A stretch of 18,193 nt of DNA from Bacteroidales bacterium (GTDB taxonomy: Bacteria; Bacteroidota; Bacteroidia; Bacteroidales; GCA-2748055): positions 1-18,193 of the forward strand of contig JAOZLK010000003.1 of NCBI GenBank assembly GCA_029934875.1, written 5' to 3'. The notes under the pieces were generated by a model. It searched no databases and had not been told where the DNA came from. It saw nothing but the letters and a program-made list of their open reading frames with translations. A program made the translations under genes and the position numbers. Below, piece after piece: positions 1 to 8,383 of the stretch; position 1 is the stretch's first letter, and each line of letters starts with the position of its first letter.

Positions 1-1639
1 ACTTGGATGGTATTGATGCTCCACCGATCAACAGGGGATCAGGAACAGTTTTATAGAGCGTTGAGAACACTTCTCCATTCTTCAGAACCTCAAGGTCACA
101 ACCATAAGTATTGTAACCCACATTCTGATTATATGCATTGTTATGCCAGAGGGGTATTCCCTGATTATCAAGACCCAGATAGAAGGTCAGATCTGTCCCA
201 TCCACGGCAGAAGGACCAAATCCTTCCAGCTCCTGAACGCTACCAGTTCGACCCATAATGCTCACATTACCACTGGCATCCAGGTCAAAGCCATGAATAT
301 CTGTTCTGTCTGAAGATATGGAGTAGCCCCATCTCTCTTCTCCCGATCTCAAATCCAATGCTGCCACAAAAATCCCCTTACCCAGAATGTTTTCCAGGGG
401 TCGGCCGGCCACAGTAAACTGGTCGCCACTAAATTTTCCGGCCAGGTACAATAGCTCTTCCTTCCAGGCGATTGCATCCCACTCCATCGAGGCAGTAAAT
501 TCCTCGCTATCAGTACCCTTTTTTTTATTATCATAAGCCTCATCTTTGTTCTCAAGAGGACTGATCCACACTGGCTTTCCCTCGGCATTGATTCTGAAAG
601 CAAACATATTGGAGAATCCTGCACCATCGGCATAATCTATCTTCACCTCTCCAAGGCCGAAATGCCCGGTGGAAGTGGCACCCACCATCACCACATCACC
701 ATCGGAAAGAGCTATCCCTTCGGAAATACCGCTGAATCCATCAAAATCGGATCCTTGAAGGCTTCCCTCCAGCACCCACTCCTTTCTGAACTCAGGGTTA
801 AGCTTTAAGGCAAAAACGCCCTGACTATTGACCATTCTACCCAGAGTATCGCCGTCGATAACAGGGGCTCTGTCCCCCTGCCAGTTACCACTAATGACCA
901 CAGTCCCATTTGAAGTGGGCATAATTCTTAAGTCCTGATAGTAGCCAAATTCGGAGTCCCTCTCATCAAAGCCTGCTGTAAACACTCCTGTCAGATCCAG
1001 GTTACGGTCATACCTGAGGACATACATATAATCGCCCAATTCTTTTCCAATTATTCCGTATCCTACTAAGTTATAAGGCTGATAAGAGACCCCGGCAAGG
1101 AAAAGGTCACCGCTTTCGGGATCCATCATTGCCCTGGAATTGGGATACTGTGAGGGATCCAGATTCCATATGGGTACAATTTTTTCAAACTGACACAGGT
1201 CGTTATACTTTGCAATAAACTCAAGGCGGTTGGCAGCATTAATAGGAATGGGATTCCCGTTGGCAATTACATCCTCTGATGCACTACCGACAAGGGTTAG
1301 TCCGCCTTCCATTGAAAAGGCTGATGGGATTATATTGGTCCCGCTGATTGCAGCAGATGTAAGGGGATTACCCATTTTATCATAGCGGATAAAATAGATA
1401 TTCGAGAAATCACTTACAAGCTTGTCGCTGAGTAAGGGGTGGTTAACCGTTGTGCCTTGAAAAGCCCCGCCAATCCAATAAAAGTTTTCCGGTCCCGATT
1501 GCACCAGCAAAGGAGCTGTGGGAAATCCGGTTAGGTTGATCAAATCTGAATTAGCGGTTACCAGACCCGGATTCTGTCCGAAAACTGCCAAAAATGATGT
1601 TAATATCAATATCAGGGTAATGCTCTGTCTCTTCATCAT
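1..1639 (-). CDS. Exported propeller-like repeat protein, partial (3' end beyond window)
   Basis: An open frame of 546 codons runs without a stop from the ATG pair at 1639/1636 to the left edge, so the C-terminus is missing. Residues 1-22 look like a Sec signal peptide (basic start, run of I/L/F, ending FGQ). The rest repeats a pattern of short strands of the form 'D/N-G-x-hydrophobic-hydrophobic-x-G', for example FYWIGGAF, LFLAGVSY, VVISGNW, VVMVGATS, LYLAGKFSG and VSIMGRTG. These often alternate with strands such as FIRYD or FVAALD. This resembles the SBBP/propeller repeats of secreted Bacteroidota proteins, which often end in a type IX secretion tail; that end would lie outside the window. 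The gene starts 19 bp after the stop of the SpoIIE sensor, so the two are probably co-transcribed. No enzyme motif was recognised and the exact function is unknown. An 8-A run at 523-530 keeps frame. Confidence 0.82.
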   Translation of the reverse strand, partial: MMKRQSITLILILTSFLAVFGQNPGLVTANSDLINLTGFPTAPLLVQSGPENFYWIGGAFQGTTVNHPLLSDKLVSDFSNIYFIRYDKMGNPLTSAAISGTNIIPSAFSMEGGLTLVGSASEDVIANGNPIPINAANRLEFIAKYNDLCQFEKIVPIWNLDPSQYPNSRAMMDPESGDLFLAGVSYQPYNLVGYGIIGKELGDYMYVLRYDRNLDLTGVFTAGFDERDSEFGYYQDLRIMPTSNGTVVISGNWQGDRAPVIDGDTLGRMVNSQGVFALKLNPEFRKEWVLEGSLQGSDFDGFSGISEGIALSDGDVVMVGATSTGHFGLGEVKIDYADGAGFSNMFAFRINAEGKPVWISPLENKDEAYDNKKKGTDSEEFTASMEWDAIAWKEELLYLAGKFSGDQFTVAGRPLENILGKGIFVAALDLRSGEERWGYSISSDRTDIHGFDLDASGNVSIMGRTGSVQELEGFGPSAVDGTDLTFYLGLDNQGIPLWHNNAYNQNVGYNTYGCDLEVLKNGEVFSTLYKTVPDPLLIGGASIPSK

Positions 1640-1658
1640 ACTAAATTTAGTTTACTGT

Positions 1659-4600
1659 TCAATCATATCGTATACCTATCACAATGATGTCATCCACCTG
1701 TTCTTCATCCTTCATCCAGTCCTTAAGCTCTTTGTCGAGCATGATCTGCTGATCTTCCATGGTCGCTGAACTAATTCGCTGGAGCAGTCGCTTGAAAGGA
1801 CGAGCCTTATATTTGCCTCCTTTTTCGCCACCAAACTGATCGGGGAATCCATCTGAGAACAGGTAGAAAACATCGCCCTTATTTAACTGAATCCTGTGAT
1901 TTGTGAATGGCCGCTCCTCGATCACATGATTTCCTACTGGCATTTTATCAGCCTTATACTCGATCAATTCACCATCCCTGATCATCACAAGGGGGTTATA
2001 TGCTCCCGAATATTCCAGAATATTGAGCTGCCTGTCGAAAACCACAAGTGCTATATCCATTCCATCCATGGCCTGGCTGTCCTTATGGGACATAGCATTA
2101 ATTATGTAGCTTCTGAGCCGGTCAAGAATCTCGGATGCCTTAAGGATTTCGTCCTTGTTTACAATCTCATTTAGAAAAGTTAGGCCCAGAAGACTCATGA
2201 AGGCACCCGGAACACCATGTCCGGTGCAATCGGCCGCACATAAAATTACCCGGTCATTTTTCTCCTCTACCCAGTAGAAATCGCCACTCACTATATCCCT
2301 GGGCTTAAAAAAGATAAAATGTTCGGGTAGGTATTTTTCAAGGGTCAGCTGGCCGGGTAGTACTGCATGTTGAATTCGACGTGCATAGTGTATACTATCG
2401 GTAATTCCCTTATTCTGATCTGCAATCCTGTCCCGCTGGGCCTCAATTTCCACCTTTGCATCTTCAATCTCCCTGGTGCGCTCCTTAACCCTGGTTTCCA
2501 GGATTCTTTTCTCCCTGACCAGCTGGCGTTCCCTGTATTTTATATAGACATAAATGATCCCGAGACCAATGAAAACAAGCAGTATAATGAACCAGAATCT
2601 CTCCCAGACGGGAGGTTTGATGGTGAATGCAAAGGTGGCATCTTCGGTGGTGGCAATGCCATCCAGGTTGTAAGCCTTGACCCTGAACACATAAGATCCA
2701 CTTGGTATTTTTCTATAGGTAGCGGTGCGGGCGGTTCCGGGCGGCGACCAGGAATCGTCCAATCCCTCGAGGAAGTAAGAGAAGCTGTTCTTTTCAGGAA
2801 TAGTGGTATGAATACCTGAAAACTTGAACTCCAGGGTACTCTCTTTAAAGGGAATCAAAGGCGGAGCATTCGGATTTTTCCGGTCGGCAATGAAGGCTTC
2901 TCCATGCACTGTCGGTGGATGCAGAATCAGATGGGGGGCCTGCAAATCAATAACATCGTATTTGGGTTTATAATGAACCAGGCCATCAACAGTTCCAATC
3001 CACAGATCATAGGCCTCACCCCTGCAAATTGCCCTTTCATTGGTTTCAAGGGGATAGAATCCATCAACATAGCCATAGTACTTTGAGCTGCCACTTATAA
3101 TATCCATTCTTTGCATTCCCCGTTCTGTTCCTATCCACAGGGAAGAACTGTCTGAAAACTCCACAAAATAAGTTGTGTTGGACGAAGGTCCGGACTCAAA
3201 GCTGTACTTTTCAATTTTAACAGGCTCTCCAAAGGTCATTTTGGAAAGCCCATGATCCGTGGCTATCCATAAATTTCCCTCAAAATCAGAAACCAGGTCA
3301 AGGCAAACATTGGAAGAAAGATTGTCATCGGTGGTATAATTCTCCACATGATTTCCTTCCATATCAAAAACGGATATCCCTCCTTCTGTGGCACAGTAAA
3401 TAAAACTTCCAACCTGTTCCAGGTCATTAACCCATTGATCGGCAATCTGGTCCATCCCATCAGGAATGGTTACTTCCCCATTTTTCAGGATAAGTAAGCC
3501 ACTATCGGTGGCACACCAGAGTTCATTTCCTTCCGTGTACCAAAGGCTGAAAAATCGCCTTAAACTACCATCATCATACAAACCATTAAGAAGTTTTGAC
3601 CGAACTTCTTTACCGTCGTAATACAATAAGCCATGATCCGATCCAATAAAAATATTCCCAAACCTATCCTCCGCAAAGGAGAGTGGCATATCCTCTCCCT
3701 CCCGAAAACCTGTGTTCTTCCCCATATTGAGAAAGACCCCGTCGGAAATATAACCCAGGTGTTTATCCAATCCACACCAGATGCGGCCCCTGAAGTCTGA
3801 AAATAGCGAATAAACGTGATTGTCAGGTAGCCCGGTAGCCATATTCCTTATCTCAAAAATAGCCCTTCCATATTTACTGGCTCCACCCTGCGTTGCCATC
3901 CAGATATTCCCGAATTTATCTTCAATAAGGTCATAAACCCAATCATGAGCCAGACCCTTTTCCTCGTTGATAAGCGTGAATTTATCTTCATCATACAGCC
4001 AGATTCCTTCCCCAAACCTGATCCATATCCGATGATTGCTATCCTCAAAAAAGGAGGTTATCACAGGGACATCTCCTTCACCTGGGACAAGATGTTTGAA
4101 TAGCCCATTCTCATAAATGAAAAGTCCCTTGTAGTAGGTCCCGCACCATATCCGTCCCTTATGATCAACCATAAGAGAAACCACGACACTATCTGTCAAT
4201 CCTTCATTGCTACCCATAGAGTAAGATCCCTCTCCTGTGTTGACCCTGATTCCATGGTACTGTATGGCATAAAGAATGTTACCATTTAAATCCTCGACAA
4301 TGTCCCAGATTATCTCCTTTTCTTCATCCTTCCTGTAGTTAAAGGGATCTTCAAATATGGTCAGCCCTGGGAAGGGGCCAGTAGCCACATGTACCCAACC
4401 CCTGGAATCAACAAACATCTTTTCAATTGAGTTATCGGTAAGGGCTTCTCCTTTTGAATAAGAAACTATTGTATCCCTAGTTATCACCGATAAGCCATAG
4501 GCCGATCCGGCCCATACATTGCCATCCTTATCCTCAATCAATTGGTCAATACGCTTGTTAACAAGTCCATCATCCTCTGTCAGTGACTTGATCCGGCCAT

Positions 4601-4913
4601 TTTCCAGGATCGAAATACCACCCTCTGTCCCAAACCATAAATGGCCGGTACTGCTTAGCATCATGCAATTCACATAATTGTTTATCAGTCCATTGGAGGC
4701 ATTAAAATACTCGAATTCATATCCATCGTAGCGGGCTGCCCCCATCTGTGTAGCAAACCAGATATAACCATCTTCATCCTGAACTATGCTGCTCACAGTT
4801 GTCTGAGGTAAGCCATTCTGAATGGTCAGATTGGAAAAGGGAATCTTCTGCGCGTGTGAGGGGATCAGGAGGGCAAAAAGAAGGGAAATGAAGGTGAAAT
4901 AATTCCTGACCAT
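1659..4913 (-). CDS. Periplasmic propeller sensor with Y_Y_Y domain and SpoIIE/PP2C phosphatase output
   Basis: A one-component membrane sensor whose cytoplasmic output is a Ser/Thr phosphatase rather than a histidine kinase. With the start at 4913 (1084 aa) residues 1-22 are a clean signal peptide ending SHAQ. About residues 25-655 carry many two-component-regulator propeller repeats (G-N/R-I/L-W-hydrophobic-G/A-T followed by G-L/I, and D-x-x-G-N-I/L-W), expected to form a periplasmic double propeller. A Y_Y_Y immunoglobulin-like domain follows (about 685-765), then one membrane helix (773-793), a basic coiled coil (794-838) and a PP2C-like SpoIIE domain (about 850-1083). Metal-site residues appear intact: SGDFYW (D878), DCTGHG (D895), SDGFPDQ (D1021) and the terminal DD pair (1074-1075). 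Known relatives act on anti-sigma-factor antagonists, but no such partner is encoded here. An upstream ATG at 4949 is possible but would add 12 residues before the signal peptide. Confidence 0.9.
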   Translation of the reverse strand: MVRNYFTFISLLFALLIPSHAQKIPFSNLTIQNGLPQTTVSSIVQDEDGYIWFATQMGAARYDGYEFEYFNASNGLINNYVNCMMLSSTGHLWFGTEGGISILENGRIKSLTEDDGLVNKRIDQLIEDKDGNVWAGSAYGLSVITRDTIVSYSKGEALTDNSIEKMFVDSRGWVHVATGPFPGLTIFEDPFNYRKDEEKEIIWDIVEDLNGNILYAIQYHGIRVNTGEGSYSMGSNEGLTDSVVVSLMVDHKGRIWCGTYYKGLFIYENGLFKHLVPGEGDVPVITSFFEDSNHRIWIRFGEGIWLYDEDKFTLINEEKGLAHDWVYDLIEDKFGNIWMATQGGASKYGRAIFEIRNMATGLPDNHVYSLFSDFRGRIWCGLDKHLGYISDGVFLNMGKNTGFREGEDMPLSFAEDRFGNIFIGSDHGLLYYDGKEVRSKLLNGLYDDGSLRRFFSLWYTEGNELWCATDSGLLILKNGEVTIPDGMDQIADQWVNDLEQVGSFIYCATEGGISVFDMEGNHVENYTTDDNLSSNVCLDLVSDFEGNLWIATDHGLSKMTFGEPVKIEKYSFESGPSSNTTYFVEFSDSSSLWIGTERGMQRMDIISGSSKYYGYVDGFYPLETNERAICRGEAYDLWIGTVDGLVHYKPKYDVIDLQAPHLILHPPTVHGEAFIADRKNPNAPPLIPFKESTLEFKFSGIHTTIPEKNSFSYFLEGLDDSWSPPGTARTATYRKIPSGSYVFRVKAYNLDGIATTEDATFAFTIKPPVWERFWFIILLVFIGLGIIYVYIKYRERQLVREKRILETRVKERTREIEDAKVEIEAQRDRIADQNKGITDSIHYARRIQHAVLPGQLTLEKYLPEHFIFFKPRDIVSGDFYWVEEKNDRVILCAADCTGHGVPGAFMSLLGLTFLNEIVNKDEILKASEILDRLRSYIINAMSHKDSQAMDGMDIALVVFDRQLNILEYSGAYNPLVMIRDGELIEYKADKMPVGNHVIEERPFTNHRIQLNKGDVFYLFSDGFPDQFGGEKGGKYKARPFKRLLQRISSATMEDQQIMLDKELKDWMKDEEQVDDIIVIGIRYD

Positions 4914-4962
4914 ATCTTTGATACTTTTTCTAACTTGCAAAACCAGCATTCAAAATCAATTT
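4914..4962. other. Short divergent intergenic region
   Basis: Only 49 bp separate the chosen starts of the SpoIIE sensor (minus) and the aminopeptidase P-like gene (plus). With the longest possible starts (4949 and 4918) the two genes would overlap head to head by 32 bp, which supports the internal starts. No good TAnnTTTG box with a TTG at 19-20 bp was found on either strand; TAACTTGC at 4931-4938 is the nearest plus-strand match. Promoters must lie here or inside the coding ends. Confidence 0.5.
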
Positions 4963-6438
4963 ATGAAAAAATACCTGCTATTTTTTTTAATGTTATCAAT
5001 ATTAACAAACTGTACGAATCCTGAGGGAAGGTCATGGATCATACCGCTTACCATCGATGACACACTTCTGGATTATACGCCAGAGCAGTTGGAAAGTTTC
5101 CAAAAGAGGAGATCAACTTTACTGGACAAAATGGAGCATGGTTTTTTGATCCTTAAATCCACTGATCAAAGGAGCCGTAACCGCCACGAATTTCGATGCA
5201 CCAATTACTTTTACTACCTGACAGGATATGCCTCATACGGAAGCTACATGATCCTTGCAAAACAGGATGCCGGCCAGTTCTTTCTATCAAAACCCTTTAC
5301 CAATATCCGAATGGAGATATACGATGGAGGACAGCCTACTGCTGGTGAGATTCTGGACCTCTACCATCCCGACAGTGTGCTTTCATACGATGAAATGAGG
5401 ATGATGCTTGGACATATTGTCAACTCAGGGAGTCCGGTTTATGTGGACTTTAAAAACCACGAACTCATGGATGATCTGAATAAACTGACGGAGGGACATC
5501 CAAAGCCTGAACTCCTGAACGCGGCAACGATGCTTGATGAAATGCGTGTCATCAAAGATCCCCTTGAAGTAGCCCGCTTACAAAAGGCATGCAATATTAC
5601 TGCCAGGGCCCTCACCAATGTTATGAATCGCTGTGAGCCTGGAAAGCATGAATATGAGATGGAAGCGGTGATTGAGGGAACCTTTCTTGAATATGGATCA
5701 GCCATGCCCGGGTTTCCTTCCATTGTGGGTTCCGGACCAAACAGCACCACCCTGCATTACGAACCCAATACAAGACTGATGGAGGACGGAGACCTCCTCT
5801 TAATGGATATCGGGGCCGATTACGGCTATTATACTGCCGATATTACACGTACCATTCCTGTAAACGGAAAGTTTACTACAGAGCAGCGAACCATCTGCCA
5901 GCTGGTGCTGGATGCGCAAAAGGCCTCCATCGAGCAACTGAAGCCCGGCATGGGCATCCGGGATGGGCACCTTGCTGGCAGAAAAGCAATGAACGAGGGC
6001 CTGGCACAACTTGGATTAATCAGCGATCCTGAATCTGAGTGGCAAGTTGAGTTTTACTGCATTCATGGCACATCACATTACCTGGGTATGGATGTACACG
6101 ATGTGGGGGACTACGAAATCAATCCCCGACTGAGCGATGAGGACAGTACAGGCAAATACAGGTCGGGCCGAATCCTTGAACCCGGGATGGTACTGACCAT
6201 AGAACCAGGTATCTACATAAGGGAAAATGGACTTGAGCAGGCATTCGACATGTTTGCCAATGAAGCTGACTCAAGTGAAATAGCAGCATTCATCGAAAGC
6301 GTAAGCCTCATCTATGAGCAATACGAGAACATAGGGGTCCGCATCGAGGACGATATACTGATCACAAAGGATGCTAACCTGGTACTCTCAAGGTATGCCC
6401 CTAAAGAGCCGGACGATATTGAGCAATTAATGAGGTAG
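4963..6438 (+). CDS. Aminopeptidase P family (M24B) metallopeptidase, probable lipoprotein
   Basis: Xaa-Pro aminopeptidases cleave the N-terminal residue of peptides whose second residue is proline, using two metal ions. From the ATG at 4963 the product has 491 residues, a normal length for the long bacterial form. Residues 20-160 match the N-terminal AMP_N domain and about 195-470 the pita-bread catalytic domain. All five metal ligands are visible: D282 (LLMDIGA), D293 (TADITR), H372 (HGTSHYLG), E414 (TIEPGIY) and E462 (VRIEDD). The start MKKYLLFFLMLSILTNC looks like a lipoprotein signal with Cys17. Asn at -1 is unusual for the lipobox, so plain secretion or an uncleaved anchor is possible. 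Most members are cytosolic, so export suggests periplasmic peptide scavenging (inference). A longer ORF starting at 4918 spoils the signal sequence and overlaps the divergent gene. The 3' end faces the cyclophilin across a 7-bp gap. Confidence 0.92.
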   Translation: MKKYLLFFLMLSILTNCTNPEGRSWIIPLTIDDTLLDYTPEQLESFQKRRSTLLDKMEHGFLILKSTDQRSRNRHEFRCTNYFYYLTGYASYGSYMILAKQDAGQFFLSKPFTNIRMEIYDGGQPTAGEILDLYHPDSVLSYDEMRMMLGHIVNSGSPVYVDFKNHELMDDLNKLTEGHPKPELLNAATMLDEMRVIKDPLEVARLQKACNITARALTNVMNRCEPGKHEYEMEAVIEGTFLEYGSAMPGFPSIVGSGPNSTTLHYEPNTRLMEDGDLLLMDIGADYGYYTADITRTIPVNGKFTTEQRTICQLVLDAQKASIEQLKPGMGIRDGHLAGRKAMNEGLAQLGLISDPESEWQVEFYCIHGTSHYLGMDVHDVGDYEINPRLSDEDSTGKYRSGRILEPGMVLTIEPGIYIRENGLEQAFDMFANEADSSEIAAFIESVSLIYEQYENIGVRIEDDILITKDANLVLSRYAPKEPDDIEQLMR

Positions 6439-6445
6439 GAGGTCC

Positions 6446-6883
6446 CTAGTCCTCAACAACTTTCACTGAGATAATCTTGTCTCCCTGGCGAATGTCATCG
6501 ATGACTTCCACTCCCTCATAAACCTTTGCAAAACAGGTATGATTCCTGTCCAGGTGGGCAGTGTTGGTACGGGAATGACAGACGAAAAACTGGGATCCAC
6601 CGGTATTCCTTCCAGCATGAGCCATAGAAAGCACCCCACGGTCGTGATACTGGTTATCTCCGTCCAGTTCACAGTCGATATTATAACCGGGTCCGCCAGC
6701 TCCTGTTCCGTCGGGACAACCACCCTGAATTACAAAATCGGGAATGACCCTGTGGAAAGTAAGACCATCATAATAGCCATCCTTGGCAAGCTTGATGAAA
6801 TTTTCAACAGTTCCGGGAGCATCCTTGTCATAGAACTCGAGCTTCATGACACCTTTATCGGTATTTATCTCTGCTTTTTTCAT
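6446..6883 (-). CDS. Cyclophilin-type peptidyl-prolyl cis-trans isomerase (cytosolic)
   Basis: A single-domain cyclophilin of 145 residues that catalyses cis-trans isomerisation of X-Pro bonds during folding. There is no signal peptide, so it should be cytosolic. Catalytic features are present: FHRVIPDF (R45, F50), IQGG (Q53), GGSQFF (F100) and HLDRNHTCF (L111, H115). The Trp that makes human cyclophilin A sensitive to cyclosporin is His110 here; substitution at this site is common in bacterial cyclophilins. The gene lies 156 bp downstream of hisIE on the same strand, with a heptamer repeat between, so it may have its own promoter or be read by his-operon transcription. It is tail to tail with the aminopeptidase gene, and no hairpin with a T-run separates them. 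Confidence 0.95.
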   Translation of the reverse strand: MKKAEINTDKGVMKLEFYDKDAPGTVENFIKLAKDGYYDGLTFHRVIPDFVIQGGCPDGTGAGGPGYNIDCELDGDNQYHDRGVLSMAHAGRNTGGSQFFVCHSRTNTAHLDRNHTCFAKVYEGVEVIDDIRQGDKIISVKVVED

Positions 6884-6950
6884 TGTATTCTGTTTTTTTT
6901 ATTGAAGCACGAAATTAACAAAATTTCCTCAATCTGCACCTGCCCTTTGC

Positions 6951-7028
6951 ACTGAGAACTAAGTACTGAATACTGAGTACTGTTTACTGAGTACTGAATA
7001 CTGAGAACTGTTTGAGTACTGAGAACTA
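6951..7028. repeat. Heptanucleotide tandem repeat (NNNACTG type) between hisIE and cyclophilin gene
   Basis: On the plus strand the sequence breaks into 7-bp units ending in ACTG or ACTA. From 6955 they are AGAACTA, AGTACTG, AATACTG, AGTACTG, TTTACTG, AGTACTG, AATACTG, AGAACTG, then an extra TTTG, then AGTACTG and AGAACTA (to 7028). A partial unit (ACTG, 6951-6954) precedes them. The core ACTG is fixed in most units and the first three bases vary among AGT, AAT, AGA and TTT. CAGTACTG is its own reverse complement, so units can pair with one another. The array starts 12 bp beyond the hisIE stop and ends 67 bp before the cyclophilin start. The remaining intergenic sequence (6884-6950) is AT-rich, with a weak promoter-like TAATTTCG on the minus strand and no clear terminator. 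Confidence 0.85.
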
Positions 7029-7039
7029 TCCCCTTCGTA

Positions 7040-7627
7040 CTAACTATGACGTGATTCCAGGATTTTCGCCACATCCTCCAGGGCAAAGCCCTTTGCGGTG
7101 AGCAGAACCATAAAGTGGTACATCAGGTCGGCAGCTTCATTGAGGAAGAGCTCGTCGTTGTCATCCTTCGACTCGATCACCAGTTCCACAGCCTCCTCCC
7201 CTACTTTCTGGGCAATTTTATTAATACCCCTTGCAAAGAGCTTGGTAGTGTAGGAATTTTCAGGCATATCCCTTTTCCTTTGCTGAATCAGGCTCTGCAG
7301 GGCAGTGAGAAAATCAAGCTCCTCAGTGTTAATTTCGTTGAAGCAAGTATCACTACCGGTATGACAAACCGGACCGGCAGGCTCCGCTTTAATCAGCACC
7401 GTATCATGATCACAATCTTTCAGAATCTCTTTTACATACAGGAAGTTACCACTTTCCTCACCCTTGGTCCAAAGGCGGTTCTTGGTACGGCTAAAAAAGG
7501 TAACTTTCCCCTCCTTTTTGGTTTTCTTATATGCCTCTTTATTCATAAAACCCAGCATCAGTACGCGATTGGACTTTGAATCCTGAATAATGGCCGGAAT
7601 AAGACCGTCCAACTTGCTATAATCCAT
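7040..7627 (-). CDS. hisIE: Bifunctional phosphoribosyl-AMP cyclohydrolase / phosphoribosyl-ATP pyrophosphatase
   Basis: Steps 2 and 3 of histidine synthesis in one 195-residue protein: HisE hydrolyses phosphoribosyl-ATP to phosphoribosyl-AMP and HisI opens the purine ring to ProFAR. HisI (about 1-103) shows the metal motif DCDHD (D71, D73, D75) and the zinc cysteines C88 and C95 in CHTGSDTC. HisE (about 104-195) has the KVGEEAVEL helix (E144, E145) and NEAADLMYH (D167), typical of the MazG-like pyrophosphatase fold. It is the last gene of the operon and starts one base after the hisF stop, so translation is probably coupled. No intrinsic terminator follows; the heptamer repeat begins 12 bp downstream. 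Confidence 0.97.
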   Translation of the reverse strand: MDYSKLDGLIPAIIQDSKSNRVLMLGFMNKEAYKKTKKEGKVTFFSRTKNRLWTKGEESGNFLYVKEILKDCDHDTVLIKAEPAGPVCHTGSDTCFNEINTEELDFLTALQSLIQQRKRDMPENSYTTKLFARGINKIAQKVGEEAVELVIESKDDNDELFLNEAADLMYHFMVLLTAKGFALEDVAKILESRHS

Positions 7628-7628
7628 T

Positions 7629-8381
7629 TTATCTGATATTTATATGATTCTGTTTCAAATATGACTTCAACTCTGGAATGGGAATCTCATTGTAGTGAAA
7701 AATACTTGCCGCCAGGGCGGCATCAGCCTTCCCTTCCTGGAATACTTCCACAAAATGATCCTCCTTGCCGGCACCTCCTGAAGCAATGACAGGTATGGAA
7801 AGCTTTTCTGAAAGGGTTTTGAGTGCCTCGCAGGCATATCCATCTTTTGTCCCATCGTGGTTCATAGAGGTAAACAGGATCTCACCTGCCCCCCGTTCCT
7901 GGGCTTCATGTGCCCAGCTAAACAACTCTTTATCAGTGGGGATTCTTCCACCGTTCACAAATACGGTCCACTTTTCATCCTTAAATTGTGCATCAATGGC
8001 TACCACAACAAACTGATTCCCAAAACCTCCTGCAATCCGGTCAAGCAGGTCCGGATCTCTGACAGCCGAAGAGTTGATGGAAACCTTATCAGCTCCGGCA
8101 GATAACAAAATCCCGGCATCACTCACATGGTTGATTCCGCCTCCCACTGTAAATGGAATATTAAGGTGCTCGGCAATCCTACCCACCAGGTCGGCAAAGA
8201 GCTTCCTCCCTTCGTGGGTGGCAGTTATATCGAGGTAGACCAACTCATCAGCACCTTCCTGTGCATATTTGGCACCCAGCTCCACGGGATCACCCACGTC
8301 AACCACATTCTCGAAATTTATTCCCTTAACAGTCATTCCGTTACGGATATCCAGGCAGGGTATAATCCTTTTAGCCAGCAT
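7629..8381 (-). CDS. hisF: Imidazole glycerol phosphate synthase, cyclase subunit
   Basis: HisF is the (beta/alpha)8 barrel that uses ammonia from HisH to turn PRFAR into imidazole glycerol phosphate and AICAR. At 250 residues it has the usual length. The two catalytic aspartates are present: D11 in IPCLDIRNG and D130 in VVAIDAQ. Phosphate-binding glycine loops (FTVGGGI, ASGGAG) are intact. It starts 2 bp after the hisA stop and ends 1 bp before hisIE. The HisH partner is encoded just upstream of hisA. Confidence 0.98.
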   Translation of the reverse strand: MLAKRIIPCLDIRNGMTVKGINFENVVDVGDPVELGAKYAQEGADELVYLDITATHEGRKLFADLVGRIAEHLNIPFTVGGGINHVSDAGILLSAGADKVSINSSAVRDPDLLDRIAGGFGNQFVVVAIDAQFKDEKWTVFVNGGRIPTDKELFSWAHEAQERGAGEILFTSMNHDGTKDGYACEALKTLSEKLSIPVIASGGAGKEDHFVEVFQEGKADAALAASIFHYNEIPIPELKSYLKQNHINIR

Positions 8382-8383
8382 GT

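Noticed and set aside
523..530. A run of eight A (minus strand) as a possible frameshift site in the left-edge gene
   Set aside because: The same frame stays open with coherent repeats on both sides, so no shift is needed.
1518..3086. Plus-strand ORFs of 60-150 codons opposite the sensor and the exported repeat protein
   Set aside because: They lie wholly or mostly within strongly coding minus-strand genes, have low-complexity or Cys/His-rich translations and show no recognisable family.
6951..7028. Heptamer array as a CRISPR
   Set aside because: The units are 7 bp with no spacers and there are no cas genes nearby.
6880..7086. A 68-codon minus-strand ORF running through the heptamer array
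   Set aside because: Its repetitive Ser/Gln/Tyr translation comes from the 7-bp repeat, and it overlaps the hisIE 3' end in another frame.
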